A stretch of DNA of 64,000 nt. It comes from Oscillospiraceae bacterium (GTDB taxonomy: Bacteria; Bacillota; Clostridia; Oscillospirales; Oscillospiraceae). The stretch lies in contig SVMF01000007.1 of assembly GCA_015067565.1 (NCBI GenBank), positions 1 through 64,000 on the forward strand, read 5' to 3'. Made by a program: the position numbers and the translations under genes. Below are positions 49,038 to 58,768 of the stretch, one piece after another (within the stretch, counting starts at the first letter, position 1; each line of letters begins with the position of its first letter). The notes under the pieces were generated by a model. It was not told the DNA's origin, made no database searches, and saw only the letters and a program-made list of their open reading frames with translations.

Positions 49038-49499
49038 TTAGAACGGCAGCTGGCTGTCGTCGTCCTCGATCATCGAGAAACCTGCATCAGCCATGGGAGC
49101 AGCGGGAGCGGCATAGCCATAGTTGTTGGTCGGAGCTGCGTAGCTCTGTGGAGCACTGTAGCCGCTGTCACTACCTTCGCGCTTGGAATCACCGAAATAG
49201 ACATTGTCGGCGATGACTTCGGCGCTGCGGCGCTTGTTACCGTCCTTGTCGTTCCAGTTACGAATCTGGAGACGACCGGAAACCACTGCCATACGACCCT
49301 TGGCAAAATACTTGCTGACGAACTCAGCAGTATTTCTCCATGCGACGATGTCAATGAAATCCGTCTCGCGTTCGCCGGTGGTGTTCGCAAAATCACGATC
49401 CACTGCGAGCGAGAACGTGGCCACGGCGATGCCGGAGCTGGTCCGACGGAGCTCGGGGTCACGGGTAAGACGACCCATGAGAACGATATGGTTCAACAT
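49038..49499 (-). CDS. ssb: Single-stranded DNA-binding protein
   Basis: MLNHIVLMGRLTRDPELRRTSSGIAVATFSLAVDR...C-term DDDSQLPF acidic tip. Confidence 0.97.
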   Translation of the reverse strand: MLNHIVLMGRLTRDPELRRTSSGIAVATFSLAVDRDFANTTGERETDFIDIVAWRNTAEFVSKYFAKGRMAVVSGRLQIRNWNDKDGNKRRSAEVIADNVYFGDSKREGSDSGYSAPQSYAAPTNNYGYAAPAAPMADAGFSMIEDDDSQLPF

Positions 49500-49511
49500 G
49501 ATTTGGCCTCC

Positions 49512-49808
49512 TTACGCTTCGACTGCGACGATGATGGAACGCAGGATGCCATCAGTGATCTTGAACACACGGTCCAGCTCTGCGGGGAGCTCGGGCTTGC
49601 ATTCGCAGGTCATGAGGACATAGTAGCCTTCGGGCAGATCGTTGATGGGATAAGCAAGACGGCGCTTGCCCCACTCCTCGATACCGGTCAGAGTACCTTC
49701 TGCCTCAACCATCGCCTTGAACTTTTCCACGAGAGCAGCAATACCCTCTTCACCCTTCGCGGGATCGATGATATAGATGATCTCATACTTTGCGGAAATC
49801 TTAGCCAT
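49512..49808 (-). CDS. rpsF: 30S ribosomal protein S6
   Basis: MAKISAKYEIIYIIDP...WGKRRLAYPINDLPEGYYVLMTCE. Confidence 0.96.
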   Translation of the reverse strand: MAKISAKYEIIYIIDPAKGEEGIAALVEKFKAMVEAEGTLTGIEEWGKRRLAYPINDLPEGYYVLMTCECKPELPAELDRVFKITDGILRSIIVAVEA

Positions 49809-49928
49809 TGTTGTTTGCACCTCCTTTTGGACTGTTGGCCGACAATCTCGTTGCCGGCAAGGATTGCTTGTTTTCGCAAGCTCATATATTCTACTTGCAA
49901 AATAAAGATTTGTCAACAGTTTTTTACA

Positions 49929-52892
49929 TTATTTCATCATATTTTCGATGAATCGCATCAAAATTGTGGCAACTTGTGCACGTGTGGCGTTGCCCTGCGG
50001 GTCGAGATAGGTCTGATTGCCGATCTTGGTGCCTGCCAGCAGGCCGACGGAGACGGCCCAGGAGATGGCATCTTCGGCATAGGAGCTGACCTTTCTGCCG
50101 TCGGGGAAGGAACTCAGAGGCGCTCTTGCGGTGGTGTCGATGCCGTTTGCGTTGCAGTAGCGGAAGAGGATGGTCGCAAGCTGCTCGCGGGTGATATTGC
50201 CGTTCGGGGCGAAGCGGCCGTTGCCGACACCACCGACGATGCCGTTATGAGCGGCCCAGGCGACCGCGTTGGTGTACCATTGCCCGCTTACGACATCGAC
50301 GAAGCTGTTTTCACCCTCGGCAGGCTCGCCGCAGTAGCGCCACAGCACAGTCACGAGCATGGCTCTGTTCATGGCGGTATCAGGCTCGAAGGTCGTTTCG
50401 CTCATGCCCTTCATCAGACCGTTTTCGAGCGCGTAATCGACCGCGTTATGATACCACACAGAGAGGCTGACATCCGCCAGATGTGCAGACGGGCAGTGGG
50501 CTGGCAGGATCTCGCTGTAGCAATCACCGCAGAAGGAACAGATGTGATCGATCCGACCGTCCGTGGTGCAGGTCGGCTTTGTGATGTGCGGCAGGTAGTT
50601 GTGGGCACTCGGCTCGGTGTGATCAGAGACATACGAATCTCCGCAGACGGTGCAGGTGTATTCGGTGTAGCCGCCGTCTATGCAGGTCGGCTTGATGACA
50701 TTTGTGATGTAATCGTGGCCCTTGGGGTTGGTATGATCGGCAATGTAGAAATCACCGCAGACGGTGCAGGTGTATTCGGTGTAGCCGCCGTTTATGCAGG
50801 TCGGCTCGATGACATTTGCGATGTAATCATGACCCTTGGGGTCGGTATGATCGGCAAAGTAGAAATCGCTGCAGACGGTGCAGGTGTATTCGGTGTAGCC
50901 GCCGTTTATGCAGGTCGGCTCGATGACATTTGCGATGTAATCGTGACCCTTGGGGTCAGTATGATCGTCAATGTAGGAATCACCGCAGACGGAGCAGGTA
51001 TACTCGGTAAAGCCGCCCTCTGTGCAGCTCGGCTGGGTGACCTTTGTGCGATACTTGTGTCCCTTGGCTTCGGTATAATCATCAATGTAGGAATCACCGC
51101 AGACGGAGCAGGTATACTCGGTAAAACCGCCTTCTGTGCAGGTTGGGGGAGTCGTTTTTGCGGTATAAGGATGGCCGAATGCCTCCATCACTTTATCGAC
51201 ATAGCTGTGGCCGCAGTCGATGCAGGTGTAGGTGGTAAAGCCTTCCGTTGTGCAGGTCGGTTCAGTGATTTCGCTTTGATATTTGTGGTCAAGAGGCTTG
51301 CCAACGGTGCTGTAGGTGTCCTCGCAGCGGTTGCAGACGTGGGTCGTTACGCTGCCTTGCGTGCAGGTTGGTTCGGTCGAGGAGCTTGTGTAGTCATGAC
51401 CGAGTGCGGCAACCGACTCAGTGTAAGAATGCTTGCACACAGAGCAGTGATGCAAACGCTCACCGGACTCGGTGCAGGTCGGCTCGGAAAGCACCGTGAT
51501 GCTTTCATTATGGGTGGTGAAGGTATAGCCGTAAGTTTCTGCATAGGTCTGCAGGGTGGAGTCGCGCCAGCCGTGCAGGACGGTTTTCTTGACGGTTCCC
51601 ATTTGCGAGGTGCTCTGGGGGTTGGCGATCTCACAGTTGGGGTCCAAAACGACGATCCGCTCCAGATTGTAACATCCGCTAAACTCTGTCCAGCCGATTT
51701 TGTGAACATTTGGAGGCAAAACAACGGTTTTCAGGCACGACATATTATCAAATGTGCTGCCGTTAAGCATTGTGACATCCTCGGGGATGACCAGATGCTC
51801 CACCAGAATACCATCGAGGTAGAGATTTCTTGCATAATAGAGGGGAGAGCCGCCATACATGTAGAAATCCGAATGGCACCACACAGAAAGATCGCTGATA
51901 TACACACCCTCGAGCGCGTTGCAGTTATCAAAGGCATGCTGATCGGTTGTCACAGGACGGTTTCCCATCGTGATCTTTTTCAGGCCGGTGCAATACATAA
52001 ATGCAAAATCATCGATCAGGGTGAGGCTGTTCGGGAACTTTACCTCCGCCAAGGCGGTGTCTCCGTTAAATGCATATTTGCCGATAGTGCTTACACGTCC
52101 GCCGATGGTGAGCTTCTTGAGCGCAGTGCAATTACGGAACGCGTAATCGCTGATCGTTGTCACGCTGTCACCGATATAGACCTCTTCCAGATGCCGGCAA
52201 TCATCGAAGGCATACTTGCCGAGGGTGATATCCTTTGCGCCCTCGGCACGGTCGGGGATGGTCAGCTTGACAAGGCCGCTGTCCTTGAAGGCAGAGCCGC
52301 CGACATTCATGCCCTGCAGAAGTGTCAGCTCCCTGACCGATTCGCAGCCTTCAAATGCACTGGCGCCAATGGTTTTAAGGTTGCTGCCAAAGTGCAGTGT
52401 GGTTGCTTTTGTGCAATAATAAAAGGCCTTAGCGCTCAGCTCTGTGAGTGTTTCGGGGAGGATGATCTCCTTCAGGGCGCAAAAGGCAAACGCGTTTTCT
52501 CCGATGTGGGAAAGGTAAGGGGGCAAGGGCGCATCGGCCAGCAGATCACAGAACAGAAAGGCCTTTTCTCCGATGCTGCGGACGCTTACGGGAATATTGA
52601 TCGAGGGAACCAATTCATAGTTGTAAAAAGCATTTGCGCCAATGGAGGTGACACCGTTTTTGATAATGATGGTGTCCACCAGGGTGTTGTAATTGTACCA
52701 TGGCGCACGGGTGTTAGCGTAGGTCGTGTCAAAATCGGGCATTGGGCCGTAGCCGGAGATCGTCAAGGTTCCGCTGTCATATGTCCATGTCAGGTTGCCG
52801 CAGGTGCCGGTGGTAGCAGCATGAACGGGCGCGATAGGCAGTGCGTGCAGGAACAAAATTGCGACCAAAAGCAGGGAAACCAATCGCTTCAT
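49929..52892 (-). CDS. Secreted S-layer-anchored surface protein (BspA-like LRR_5 + Cys-rich repeats + SLH domains)
   Basis: Signal peptide, LRR_5-like repeats (IGANAF, IGEKAF, IGASAF), about nine 38-aa PTC...CxxC repeats, three C-terminal SLH-like modules. Confidence 0.92.
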   Translation of the reverse strand: MKRLVSLLLVAILFLHALPIAPVHAATTGTCGNLTWTYDSGTLTISGYGPMPDFDTTYANTRAPWYNYNTLVDTIIIKNGVTSIGANAFYNYELVPSINIPVSVRSIGEKAFLFCDLLADAPLPPYLSHIGENAFAFCALKEIILPETLTELSAKAFYYCTKATTLHFGSNLKTIGASAFEGCESVRELTLLQGMNVGGSAFKDSGLVKLTIPDRAEGAKDITLGKYAFDDCRHLEEVYIGDSVTTISDYAFRNCTALKKLTIGGRVSTIGKYAFNGDTALAEVKFPNSLTLIDDFAFMYCTGLKKITMGNRPVTTDQHAFDNCNALEGVYISDLSVWCHSDFYMYGGSPLYYARNLYLDGILVEHLVIPEDVTMLNGSTFDNMSCLKTVVLPPNVHKIGWTEFSGCYNLERIVVLDPNCEIANPQSTSQMGTVKKTVLHGWRDSTLQTYAETYGYTFTTHNESITVLSEPTCTESGERLHHCSVCKHSYTESVAALGHDYTSSSTEPTCTQGSVTTHVCNRCEDTYSTVGKPLDHKYQSEITEPTCTTEGFTTYTCIDCGHSYVDKVMEAFGHPYTAKTTPPTCTEGGFTEYTCSVCGDSYIDDYTEAKGHKYRTKVTQPSCTEGGFTEYTCSVCGDSYIDDHTDPKGHDYIANVIEPTCINGGYTEYTCTVCSDFYFADHTDPKGHDYIANVIEPTCINGGYTEYTCTVCGDFYIADHTNPKGHDYITNVIKPTCIDGGYTEYTCTVCGDSYVSDHTEPSAHNYLPHITKPTCTTDGRIDHICSFCGDCYSEILPAHCPSAHLADVSLSVWYHNAVDYALENGLMKGMSETTFEPDTAMNRAMLVTVLWRYCGEPAEGENSFVDVVSGQWYTNAVAWAAHNGIVGGVGNGRFAPNGNITREQLATILFRYCNANGIDTTARAPLSSFPDGRKVSSYAEDAISWAVSVGLLAGTKIGNQTYLDPQGNATRAQVATILMRFIENMMK
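50510..51490 (-). repeat. Coding tandem repeats of 114 bp (38 aa)
   Basis: EPTCINGGYTEYTCTVCGDFYIADHTNPKGHDYITNVI-type units; identical blocks at 50791 and 50905 are 114 bp apart. Confidence 0.88.
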
Positions 52893-53083
52893 TGTGCATC
52901 CTCCTTAAAATAAATATGGGGTATAATTGTTTGATAAAACCATTATAGTATATCGCCTGAGGTGTGTCAACTGCCGACAGATGCGAAATTCGGCATAAAG
53001 TGCTTGCATTTCGGACAAAAAAATGGTATTGTATATGAGTAAGAAAGTCGGCTTGTTTTGGATATGAACAAGGAGGTTTTTGT

Positions 53084-53980
53084 ATGAAGAAAATTCAAGG
53101 CTCTGTGGTTGCTCTGGTGACGCCCTTCAACGCAGACGGCTCTGTCGATCTGGGCAGATTGCGTGCGCTGGTGGATTGGCACATTGAGAATCAGACCGAT
53201 GCCATCCTGGTACTCGGTACAACGGGCGAGACCGCCTCGACCACGCTGGAGGAGGACATCGTTACCGTCCGCACCGTCATCGATCAGGCCGGCGGCCGCA
53301 TCCCCGTGATCGCGGGCAGCGGCTCGAACTCCAGCCAGATGCAGCAGCATAAGAGCGTTTTGTATTCCGAAATGGGCGCAGATGCGCTGCTTTGCATCAG
53401 CCCTTACTATGTCAAGAGCAATGAAGAGGGGATGTATCGTCATTTCCTGATGTCTGCCGATGTGGCGACCGCTCCGATTATTTTGTACAATGTCCCCGGC
53501 AGAACCGGTTGCAGGATCTCACCCGAGGTCGTCAAGAGATTGTCTGTTCACCCGAATGTCATGGGCATCAAGGAAGCCAGCGGTGACATGGCCTATGCGA
53601 TGAAGGTTGCTCGCTATCTGTCCGACGATTTCGTGATGTTCTCGGGCAATGATGATATTACCGTTCCCCTGATGTCGGTCGGTGCGGTCGGCACGATCTC
53701 TGTTTGGGCGAATATCATGCCCAAGACCGTGCATCAGATGTGCAAGGACTTCCTGGAGGGCCGCCACGAGCAGGCCAGACAGACCCAGCTGCGCTATCTG
53801 GATCTCATCAACGCGCTGTTCATGGAGGTCAACCCGATCCCCGTGAAGGAAGCCATGAACCTGATGGGACTCAAGGTGGGCCATTTCCGTATGCCGATGT
53901 TCCCGATGGCTGATGAGAACCGCAAGAAGCTTGCCAAGATCATGCGTGAAGCGGGACTGACACCGGAGGATGGCGCATGA
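53084..53980 (+). CDS. dapA: 4-hydroxy-tetrahydrodipicolinate synthase
   Basis: GSVVALVTPFNADGSVDLGRLRALVDWHIENQTDAILVLGTTGETAST...YNVPGRTGCRI...GIKEASGD. Confidence 0.95.
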   Translation: MKKIQGSVVALVTPFNADGSVDLGRLRALVDWHIENQTDAILVLGTTGETASTTLEEDIVTVRTVIDQAGGRIPVIAGSGSNSSQMQQHKSVLYSEMGADALLCISPYYVKSNEEGMYRHFLMSADVATAPIILYNVPGRTGCRISPEVVKRLSVHPNVMGIKEASGDMAYAMKVARYLSDDFVMFSGNDDITVPLMSVGAVGTISVWANIMPKTVHQMCKDFLEGRHEQARQTQLRYLDLINALFMEVNPIPVKEAMNLMGLKVGHFRMPMFPMADENRKKLAKIMREAGLTPEDGA

Positions 53981-54684
53981 GGATATTTTTAAGCGGCTAC
54001 GGCCGCATGGGTAAGATGATCGAGGAGCTTGCCAAGGCAAAGGATTGGCAGGTCGTCGGCTATGCCGATATCGACTGCCCGGAGAACTATGACACGGCTG
54101 AAAAAGCCGATGTGTGCATCGACTTTTCGGGCGTCGGAGCTCTCGGGAAGGTCGTTTCTTATGCCGAGCGCACCAAGACTCCCTTGGTGTGCGGCACGAC
54201 CGGTCTGACAGAGCCTGATTTTGCGCTGCTTTCCGATTTGAGCAAAACGGTGCCCGTCATCTGGGCAGCGAATTATTCCACCGGCATTGCGGTTTTGCGC
54301 AGGATGCTTCGGGACTATGCCCCGGTGCTTGCCGATTGGGACAAGGAGCTTGTTGAGAAGCATCACAATCAGAAGATCGATGCCCCGAGCGGTACGGCCA
54401 AGGTGCTTTTGCAGGAGTTGGACCCCGGGGCGCAGGCTGATGTTATCAGCGGTCGTGAGGGCCTTTGCGGAAAGCGCAAGAAAAATGAGATCGGTGTTTT
54501 TGCGCTGAGAGGCGGCACGGTCGCAGGCGAGCACAGCGTCTTTTTCTTCGGTGAGGATGAGAGCTTGAGCCTGACCCACACGGCAAACAGCCGTCGGATC
54601 TTTGCTGCAGGTGCCCTGCGTGCGGCGGAGGCTTTGGCGAACAGAGCACCGAAGCTTTACACCCTGGAGGAGTTAATTTTTTAA
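53977..54684 (+). CDS. dapB: 4-hydroxy-tetrahydrodipicolinate reductase
   Basis: MRIFLSGYGRMGKMIEELA...CGTTGLTE...NYSTGIAVLRRML...EKHHNQKIDAPSGTA. Confidence 0.94.
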   Translation: MRIFLSGYGRMGKMIEELAKAKDWQVVGYADIDCPENYDTAEKADVCIDFSGVGALGKVVSYAERTKTPLVCGTTGLTEPDFALLSDLSKTVPVIWAANYSTGIAVLRRMLRDYAPVLADWDKELVEKHHNQKIDAPSGTAKVLLQELDPGAQADVISGREGLCGKRKKNEIGVFALRGGTVAGEHSVFFFGEDESLSLTHTANSRRIFAAGALRAAEALANRAPKLYTLEELIF

Positions 54685-54703
54685 GTAAGAAAGAAGTAGA
54701 AAT

Positions 54704-56059
54704 ATGGAAAAGATCAGACCGCGGACTTTGTCCGGTTTTATGGAACTGATGCCTGCGCCGCAGGTACAGCTCGAGCGTATGATGCAGATCCTGCGTGAAA
54801 CCTACGAATTGTACGGTTTTACGCCGCTGGATACGCCAGTGATGGAATCATCAGAGATCCTTTTGGCTAAGGGTGGCGGCGAGACGGAGAAGCAGATCTA
54901 CCGTTTTCAGAAGGGCGACAGCGACCTTGCGCTGCGCTTTGATTTGACTGTGCCGTTGGCAAAATATGTTGCCCTGCATGCAGGTGAGCTCGCCTTCCCG
55001 TTCCGCCGTTATCAGATCGGCAAGGTTTACCGTGGCGAGCGTGCGCAGCGCGGGCGCTTCCGCGAATTTTACCAGGCAGATATCGACATCATCGGCGACG
55101 GCAAGCTCGACATCCTCAACGAGGCCGAGATCCCGTCCATCATCCACACGATCTTCAAGCGCTTTGGCCTGAAACGCTTCGTCATTCGTGTCAACAACCG
55201 CAAGCTCTTAAACGGCTTCTATGCGCTGCTGGGTCTGAGCGAGCGCTCGGGTGACATCATGCGCACGGTGGATAAGCTCGATAAGATCGGTGTGGAGAAT
55301 GTGCAGAAGATCCTGCTGGATGAAGGCTTCGAATCCGAAAAGGTCTCCGAGATCCTGCGCTTCATGCAGATTAAGGGCACCAATGCAGAGGTTCTTGCCG
55401 CACTCGATGCATGGAAGGGCCAAAATGAGACCTTTGACCTTGGACTGGCAGAGCTGACGACGGTCGCTACACATCTGACGGCCTTCGGCGTTCCGGAGGA
55501 GAATTTCGCTGTGGACCTGACCATTGCAAGAGGCCTGGATTATTACACCGGCACGGTGTATGAAACGACCCTTCTGGACTATCCCGAGATCGGCTCGGTC
55601 TGCTCCGGCGGCCGCTACGACAATTTGGCAGAATACTACACCGACCGTCAGCTGCCCGGTGTGGGCATCTCCATCGGTCTGACCCGTCTGTTCTATGTTT
55701 TGGGCGAGCAGGGTCTTCTCAACGACAAGCTCGTGACGGCTCCGGCGGATTGTATGCTTATCCCGATGACGGAGGACTTAGGTGCAGCAGTCGGACTTGC
55801 CACCCTTCTCAGAAACAGCGGTGTGCGCACACAGATCTATTCCGAGCAGCGCAAGTTCAAGGCCAAGATCCAGTATGCTGACAAGCTCGGCATCCCCTAT
55901 GTCATCTTCCTGGGTGACGATGAGATCGTGCAGGGTGTGTGCGCTGTCAAGTGCCTTGCCACGGGCGAGCAGGTCAGTCTTTCTCCTGAGGAAGCTGCAA
56001 AATTGATTTTGAGCGGTATCGCAAACGAGGGTACCGTGATCATAGAAAAAGAGAGGTAA
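54704..56059 (+). CDS. hisS: Histidyl-tRNA synthetase
   Basis: Class II motifs; LRFDLTVPLAKYVA...FRRYQIGKVYRGERAQRGRFREFYQADIDIIG; ARGLDYYTGTVYE. Confidence 0.92.
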   Translation: MEKIRPRTLSGFMELMPAPQVQLERMMQILRETYELYGFTPLDTPVMESSEILLAKGGGETEKQIYRFQKGDSDLALRFDLTVPLAKYVALHAGELAFPFRRYQIGKVYRGERAQRGRFREFYQADIDIIGDGKLDILNEAEIPSIIHTIFKRFGLKRFVIRVNNRKLLNGFYALLGLSERSGDIMRTVDKLDKIGVENVQKILLDEGFESEKVSEILRFMQIKGTNAEVLAALDAWKGQNETFDLGLAELTTVATHLTAFGVPEENFAVDLTIARGLDYYTGTVYETTLLDYPEIGSVCSGGRYDNLAEYYTDRQLPGVGISIGLTRLFYVLGEQGLLNDKLVTAPADCMLIPMTEDLGAAVGLATLLRNSGVRTQIYSEQRKFKAKIQYADKLGIPYVIFLGDDEIVQGVCAVKCLATGEQVSLSPEEAAKLILSGIANEGTVIIEKER

Positions 56060-56065
56060 TGAAAA

Positions 56066-57841
56066 ATGGTCCAATCCCGTACTCATAACTGCGGTGAGCT
56101 CCGCATCGAAAGTGTTGGCCAGAAGGTCAAAATCGTCGGCTGGATGGAAAATGTCCGTGAGGTCGGCAACAACTTCGCATTCGTAATCCTGCGTGACTTC
56201 TACGGCACGACGCAAGTCGTTATCGAGAACGAAGAAATGATGCAGATTATCAAGCCGCTCAACAAGGAATCCACGATTTCGGTTGAGGGTACTGTCCGTG
56301 AGCGTGCCAGCAAGAACGGCAAGATCGCAACAGGCGACATCGAGGTCGTTCCCGAGAAGATCGAGGTTCTCGGTCGCTGCCGCTACAACGAGCTGCCCTT
56401 CGAGATCAACCGCAGCCGTGACGCAGACGAGGCGGTGCGTCTGAAGTACCGTTACCTCGACCTGCGCAACCCCGCGGTCAAGGACAATATTGTCTTGCGC
56501 TGCAACGTTGTTGCCGCCCTGCGTAAGGCCATGACCGAGCATGATTTCCTTGAAATCACTACCCCGATCCTGACGGTCTCATCTCCCGAGGGCGCAAGAG
56601 ACTATCTTGTTCCGTCGAGAAAGCATCCGGGTAAGTTCTATGCTTTGCCGCAGGCTCCGCAGCAGTTCAAGCAGCTGCTGATGACCTCCGGCTTCGACCG
56701 CTATTTCCAGATCGCTCCGTGCTTCCGAGATGAGGATGCCAGAGGCGACCGCAGCCCCGGCGAGTTCTACCAGCTCGATATGGAGATGGCATTTGCAGGC
56801 CAGGATGATGTCTTTGCGATTCTGGAGGAAGTGCTGCCTCCGATCTTTGCCAAGTACGGCAAGTATAACATCGCGTCTTCTGCTCCGTTCAAGCGCATCG
56901 GCTTCCTCGAGGCTATGGACAAGTATGGCTCGGACAAGCCCGACCTTCGTATCGATCTTGTCCTGCAGGATATGACAGAGTTGGTCAAGGGCATTGACTT
57001 TGCCCCATTTGCAGAGGGCAACACCGTCAAGGCGATCGTTGTGGAAAACTGCAACCTTGCGCGCAAGGCTGTGGATAAGATCGTTGCTGAGGTCGAGATG
57101 GTTTCGGGCAACAAGCCTATGTGGTTCAAGCTCGACGAGAACGGAGAGATCGCCGGTGGCATCGCCAAGTTCCTGGCCGACCGCAAGGACGAGGTCGTTG
57201 CGGCTCTGGGCCTGAAGCCCGGCTGCTTCGTCGGTGTGACGGCAGGCAAGAAGCTTGCTGCACAGAAGACCGCAGGCGTTCTGCGCAAGATCCTGGGCAA
57301 TACCGTCGAGAGTCATATGGATAAGGAACGCTATGAGTTCTGCTGGATCGTCGACTTCCCGATGTATGAGATCGGCGAGGAGTCCGGCGAGCTGGAATTC
57401 TGCCACAACCCGTTCTCCATGCCCAACGGTGGCCTCGAGATCCTCGAGAAGGCCAAGAACGGCGAGGTCGATCCGCTGACCATCACTGCATTCCAGTACG
57501 ACCTGGTCTGTAACGGTGTTGAGTTGTCCTCCGGCGCAGTGCGTAACCACGATCCGGAGATCATGATCAAGGCCTTCGAGATGGTTCGCCTTGGCGAAGA
57601 GGATGTTAAGGCCAAGTTCCCGGCTATGTACAATGCCTTCTGCTATGGTGCACCTCCCCATGCAGGTATTGCTCCCGGTGTGGACCGCATGGTCATGCTC
57701 CTGGCAGGCGAGGAGTCCATTCGTGAGATCATCCCGTTCCCGATGAATAAGAACGCACAGGACGTCATGATGGGCGCACCCTCTGTCGTTGAGCAGAAGC
57801 AGCTGGACGATGTGCATATCGCCATCGTGAGTGAGGAATAA
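56066..57841 (+). CDS. aspS: Aspartyl-tRNA synthetase
   Basis: SPEGARDYLVPSRKHPGKFYALPQAPQQFKQLLM...CFRDEDARGDRSPGEFYQLDMEM...APGVDRMVMLLAGEESIREIIPFP. Confidence 0.97.
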   Translation: MVQSRTHNCGELRIESVGQKVKIVGWMENVREVGNNFAFVILRDFYGTTQVVIENEEMMQIIKPLNKESTISVEGTVRERASKNGKIATGDIEVVPEKIEVLGRCRYNELPFEINRSRDADEAVRLKYRYLDLRNPAVKDNIVLRCNVVAALRKAMTEHDFLEITTPILTVSSPEGARDYLVPSRKHPGKFYALPQAPQQFKQLLMTSGFDRYFQIAPCFRDEDARGDRSPGEFYQLDMEMAFAGQDDVFAILEEVLPPIFAKYGKYNIASSAPFKRIGFLEAMDKYGSDKPDLRIDLVLQDMTELVKGIDFAPFAEGNTVKAIVVENCNLARKAVDKIVAEVEMVSGNKPMWFKLDENGEIAGGIAKFLADRKDEVVAALGLKPGCFVGVTAGKKLAAQKTAGVLRKILGNTVESHMDKERYEFCWIVDFPMYEIGEESGELEFCHNPFSMPNGGLEILEKAKNGEVDPLTITAFQYDLVCNGVELSSGAVRNHDPEIMIKAFEMVRLGEEDVKAKFPAMYNAFCYGAPPHAGIAPGVDRMVMLLAGEESIREIIPFPMNKNAQDVMMGAPSVVEQKQLDDVHIAIVSEE

Positions 57842-57842
57842 T

Positions 57843-58163
57843 ATGTCTCGTGCCCGGGGAGGTTCTCGACAGCCGTCTTTGATGCGAATTTTGATGCTAC
57901 TGGTCCTGTTCGGCATGGGAGTTCACAAATTGATCAATGGGGTTGACGATAAACAAACGGCAAGTGTCATCTCCACTATCGTCTGGTGTGTGTTAGTGTT
58001 GTACTACTTTACCAATGAAACGAAAGCGTACTGGAAGAAACACAAAGGTTTGGAGGATGAGGATTTCCCTCCCGCAAGTAGCCGCTGCGACTGCCCATAC
58101 TGTGGTGCAGACAACCCGTCTGGCCATGAATTTTGTAATTGCTGCGGTCGGCGCTTGCGATAG
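57843..58163 (+). CDS. Small TM protein with C-terminal zinc ribbon
   Basis: TM helices then CDCPYCGADNPSGHEFCNCCGRRLR. Confidence 0.65.
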   Translation: MSRARGGSRQPSLMRILMLLVLFGMGVHKLINGVDDKQTASVISTIVWCVLVLYYFTNETKAYWKKHKGLEDEDFPPASSRCDCPYCGADNPSGHEFCNCCGRRLR

Positions 58164-58171
58164 CATCGCAT

Positions 58172-58316
58172 AAAAGGGGCTGTAAAAAAGGCCCAAACTA
58201 AAAAATTCAGCATAACAATTCCCCGCAAAGCCAGTGTGTTTTTCTGGTTTTGCGGGGAATTTATAACTTTTTATGGAAGCTGTTTTTTTATAAAAGGAGT
58301 TTTTACAGTCCCTTTT
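58172..58316. repeat. Candidate MITE-like element
   Basis: 17-bp ends AAAAGGGGCTGTAAAAA / TTTTTACAGTCCCTTTT (1 mismatch) around an internal ATTCCCCGCAAAGCC...TTTTGCGGGGAAT hairpin. Confidence 0.65.
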
Positions 58317-58768
58317 TATAGCGGATGCTCTTGAATATACTGCTCCAGAATTTCAGCAGCGGTGGCGCACAGCTCGGCGCAGGGACGTTTTGCGTAATAG
58401 GCTTCGGTTCTTGCCTCGGGCGCGTGGCCCGCGGTGGTGGGAGTGCCGTCCAGAAGCTCACGGCAAATGATGGAACCGTTCATTTCCTTGAATTTTGCGG
58501 CAAGCTCCTGCACACGCTGGTAGTGTGCAGCCTTCTGCTTTGCATCGGTTGTCTCATCGCTTGCGTACAGAAGACCCAGCGCCATGACCATGCCGCTGAC
58601 AGCGCCGCAGACCTCGCGCAGTCGACCGAAGCCGCCTCCAAAGGAGGCTGTGAGCCTCAAAGCGGTGGACTTTTCGAGCTTGGTCAGATCGGAAAACGCC
58701 AGAAAGACGGCTTGGGCGCAGTTGCAGCCGCCGGTGAAATTGTTCTTTGCGAGCTCAGCACGATTCAT
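58316..58768 (-). CDS. C_GCAxxG_C_C-family protein
   Basis: NNFTGGCNCAQAVFLAF...ASFGGGFGRLREVCGAVSGMVMALG. Confidence 0.88.
   Translation of the reverse strand: MNRAELAKNNFTGGCNCAQAVFLAFSDLTKLEKSTALRLTASFGGGFGRLREVCGAVSGMVMALGLLYASDETTDAKQKAAHYQRVQELAAKFKEMNGSIICRELLDGTPTTAGHAPEARTEAYYAKRPCAELCATAAEILEQYIQEHPL

Noticed and set aside
50510-51490. CRISPR or non-coding satellite interpretation of the 114-bp repeats
   Set aside because: Repeats are in frame within the surface-protein gene and encode a periodic 38-aa motif.
48735-52913. 1392-aa open frame on the + strand
   Set aside because: Antisense to rpsR, ssb, rpsF and the SLH/LRR surface protein, all with clear family motifs; a mirror-frame artefact of biased codon use and coding repeats.
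53084-54684. dapA-dapB and dpaB-dpaA as one novel cluster
   Set aside because: They are ~44 kb apart and both belong to well-known lysine/dipicolinate biosynthesis; no evidence of a new system.
56579-57916. 445-aa minus ORF
   Set aside because: Antisense to aspS.
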